A stretch of DNA of 64,000 nucleotides from Plasmodium coatneyi (lineage: Eukaryota > Apicomplexa > Aconoidasida > Haemosporida > Plasmodiidae), in assembly GCF_001680005.1 (NCBI RefSeq), contig NC_033564.1:2356001-2420000 (forward strand), written 5' to 3'. A program made the position numbers and the translations under genes. The first letter of the stretch is position 1, and the number at the start of each line of letters is the position of its first letter. The notes under the pieces are model-generated. The model worked only from the letters and a program-made list of their open reading frames with translations, searched no databases and had not been told where the DNA came from. Shown here piece after piece: positions 63,174 through 64,000 of the stretch.

Positions 63174-64000
63174 CATTTATTTCGACCAACCTTTTGTACA
63201 TACTTAAAATGCTCAGACTTCGTATGGAATATTTATTCCTGTAAAATTTCCCCACAAATTTGCAGTGATTTATACAGGTTAACTATTTCAGTTGTAAAAT
63301 GTTATGCCGAATTAACGCCAAAACTGAAATATATTATTCATATTTTATTATGATAAATATGTGTACATAAAATTTGTCCAATGCATCGTTATTGTTCCTC
63401 TGATTTTTAACGATGAAAATTGTGTTTATTTGAATTTTTTTTTTTTTCAGTATATTTTTATGTGTCCGTAATTTTGCGAATGTGAATAGAGAACATTCCA
63501 CACTAAACTTCAATATAATGAATTGCATCATTTTTGGAAAAATAGCTTCACGAAATAGTTAGTAAAAATGTTAACTGTTGTGAATAAAATTCTATACTAA
63601 ATTGGAAGTTGTCTTGTTTTTATTAAAACAAATGTAAATATAGCGAATGTTGTAAATCGGTTTTAGTTTATTCATGTCTATGCTTCATAAAGTAAAAAAG
63701 AGTAGGCAAAAAATGGTGTGAAATTATTCATCCCGGAAGAAGGGTATCTATTTATTACGTTGTTCATGAAAGAGTAATTTGTGCAATTTATTATTTGCTT
63801 TTCCAATGTTCCTTAGTGTTAACTTATAATAATTTTGCGCATTTGCATTTTATGTAAGCACAGTGCATTGTTAGCGTTCCTATTTCACTATTTGTGGAAG
63901 GTCACAAAATTTCATTCAGCTAAATGTACCTTTGCATATCCAGGGTGTAAGAAATAAGGGTCAATTAGTTATTTCATTTATTGTTAGGGGGGGAAAAAAA
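63174..64000. other. MAEBL 3' flank
   Basis: AT-rich downstream DNA to the window end, with a poly-T at about 63436-63449. I see no gene or repeat in it. Confidence 0.6.

Noticed and set aside
1..64000. tRNA, rRNA, CRISPR or bacterial-type signals
   Set aside because: None found; the sequence is eukaryotic with spliced genes, so CRISPR arrays and ribosome-binding sites do not apply.

Overview
The window is nuclear chromosomal DNA of a malaria parasite of the simian Plasmodium group, most likely Plasmodium knowlesi (its close relative P. coatneyi is the alternative). The evidence is two spliced genes of the KIR (pir superfamily) type, interstitial telomere-like heptamers (CCCTAAA and variants), short introns with GTAAGT-like donors and T-rich acceptors, long charged or Asn-rich low-complexity regions inside conserved enzymes, and a MAEBL gene. 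From memory, the farnesyltransferase beta / ATP synthase delta / MAEBL order matches the right end of P. falciparum chromosome 11. I had no tools, so exon models come from reading splice sites and checking phase by hand.

Layout, left part (0-33 kb): a three-exon gene for an Asn-rich protein of about 2,978 residues runs leftwards (486-9700). An interval of about 8 kb that looks empty follows, but it holds several small multi-exon genes that single-ORF scans miss (minus 12019-12605, plus 13086-14106, minus 14403-14565 and upstream). Next come a giant tubulin-tyrosine-ligase-like protein (17622-25937, +), a convergent two-exon mini-gene (26029-26577, -) and a protein arginine methyltransferase-like protein (27880-32070, +).

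Middle (33.4-44.0 kb): a KIR island inserted between housekeeping genes. It has two divergent KIR genes (KIR1 minus, about 34.0-37.4 kb; KIR2 plus, 40873-43376), arrays of 21-, 24- and 30-bp G-rich repeats, degenerate telomere-like repeats, pyrimidine tracts, and three copies of a conserved box of about 50 bp. Two of the boxes are inverted relative to each other and mark the outer edges of the island; the third lies between the two genes.

Right part (44-64 kb): a small spliced gene (about 45.1-46.15 kb, +), protein farnesyltransferase beta subunit (46433-49294, -), a four-exon NYN/PIN-like putative ribonuclease (50265-52413, -), mitochondrial ATP synthase F1 delta subunit (53944-54646, +, three exons) and MAEBL (56040-63173, +, five exons) with a charged repeat region of about 785 residues.

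The housekeeping genes do not form one pathway. They cover microtubule modification, arginine methylation, protein prenylation, RNA cleavage, mitochondrial ATP synthesis and host-cell attachment or invasion. The variant-antigen island is the accessory part, and it is where most of the unexplained structure lies.
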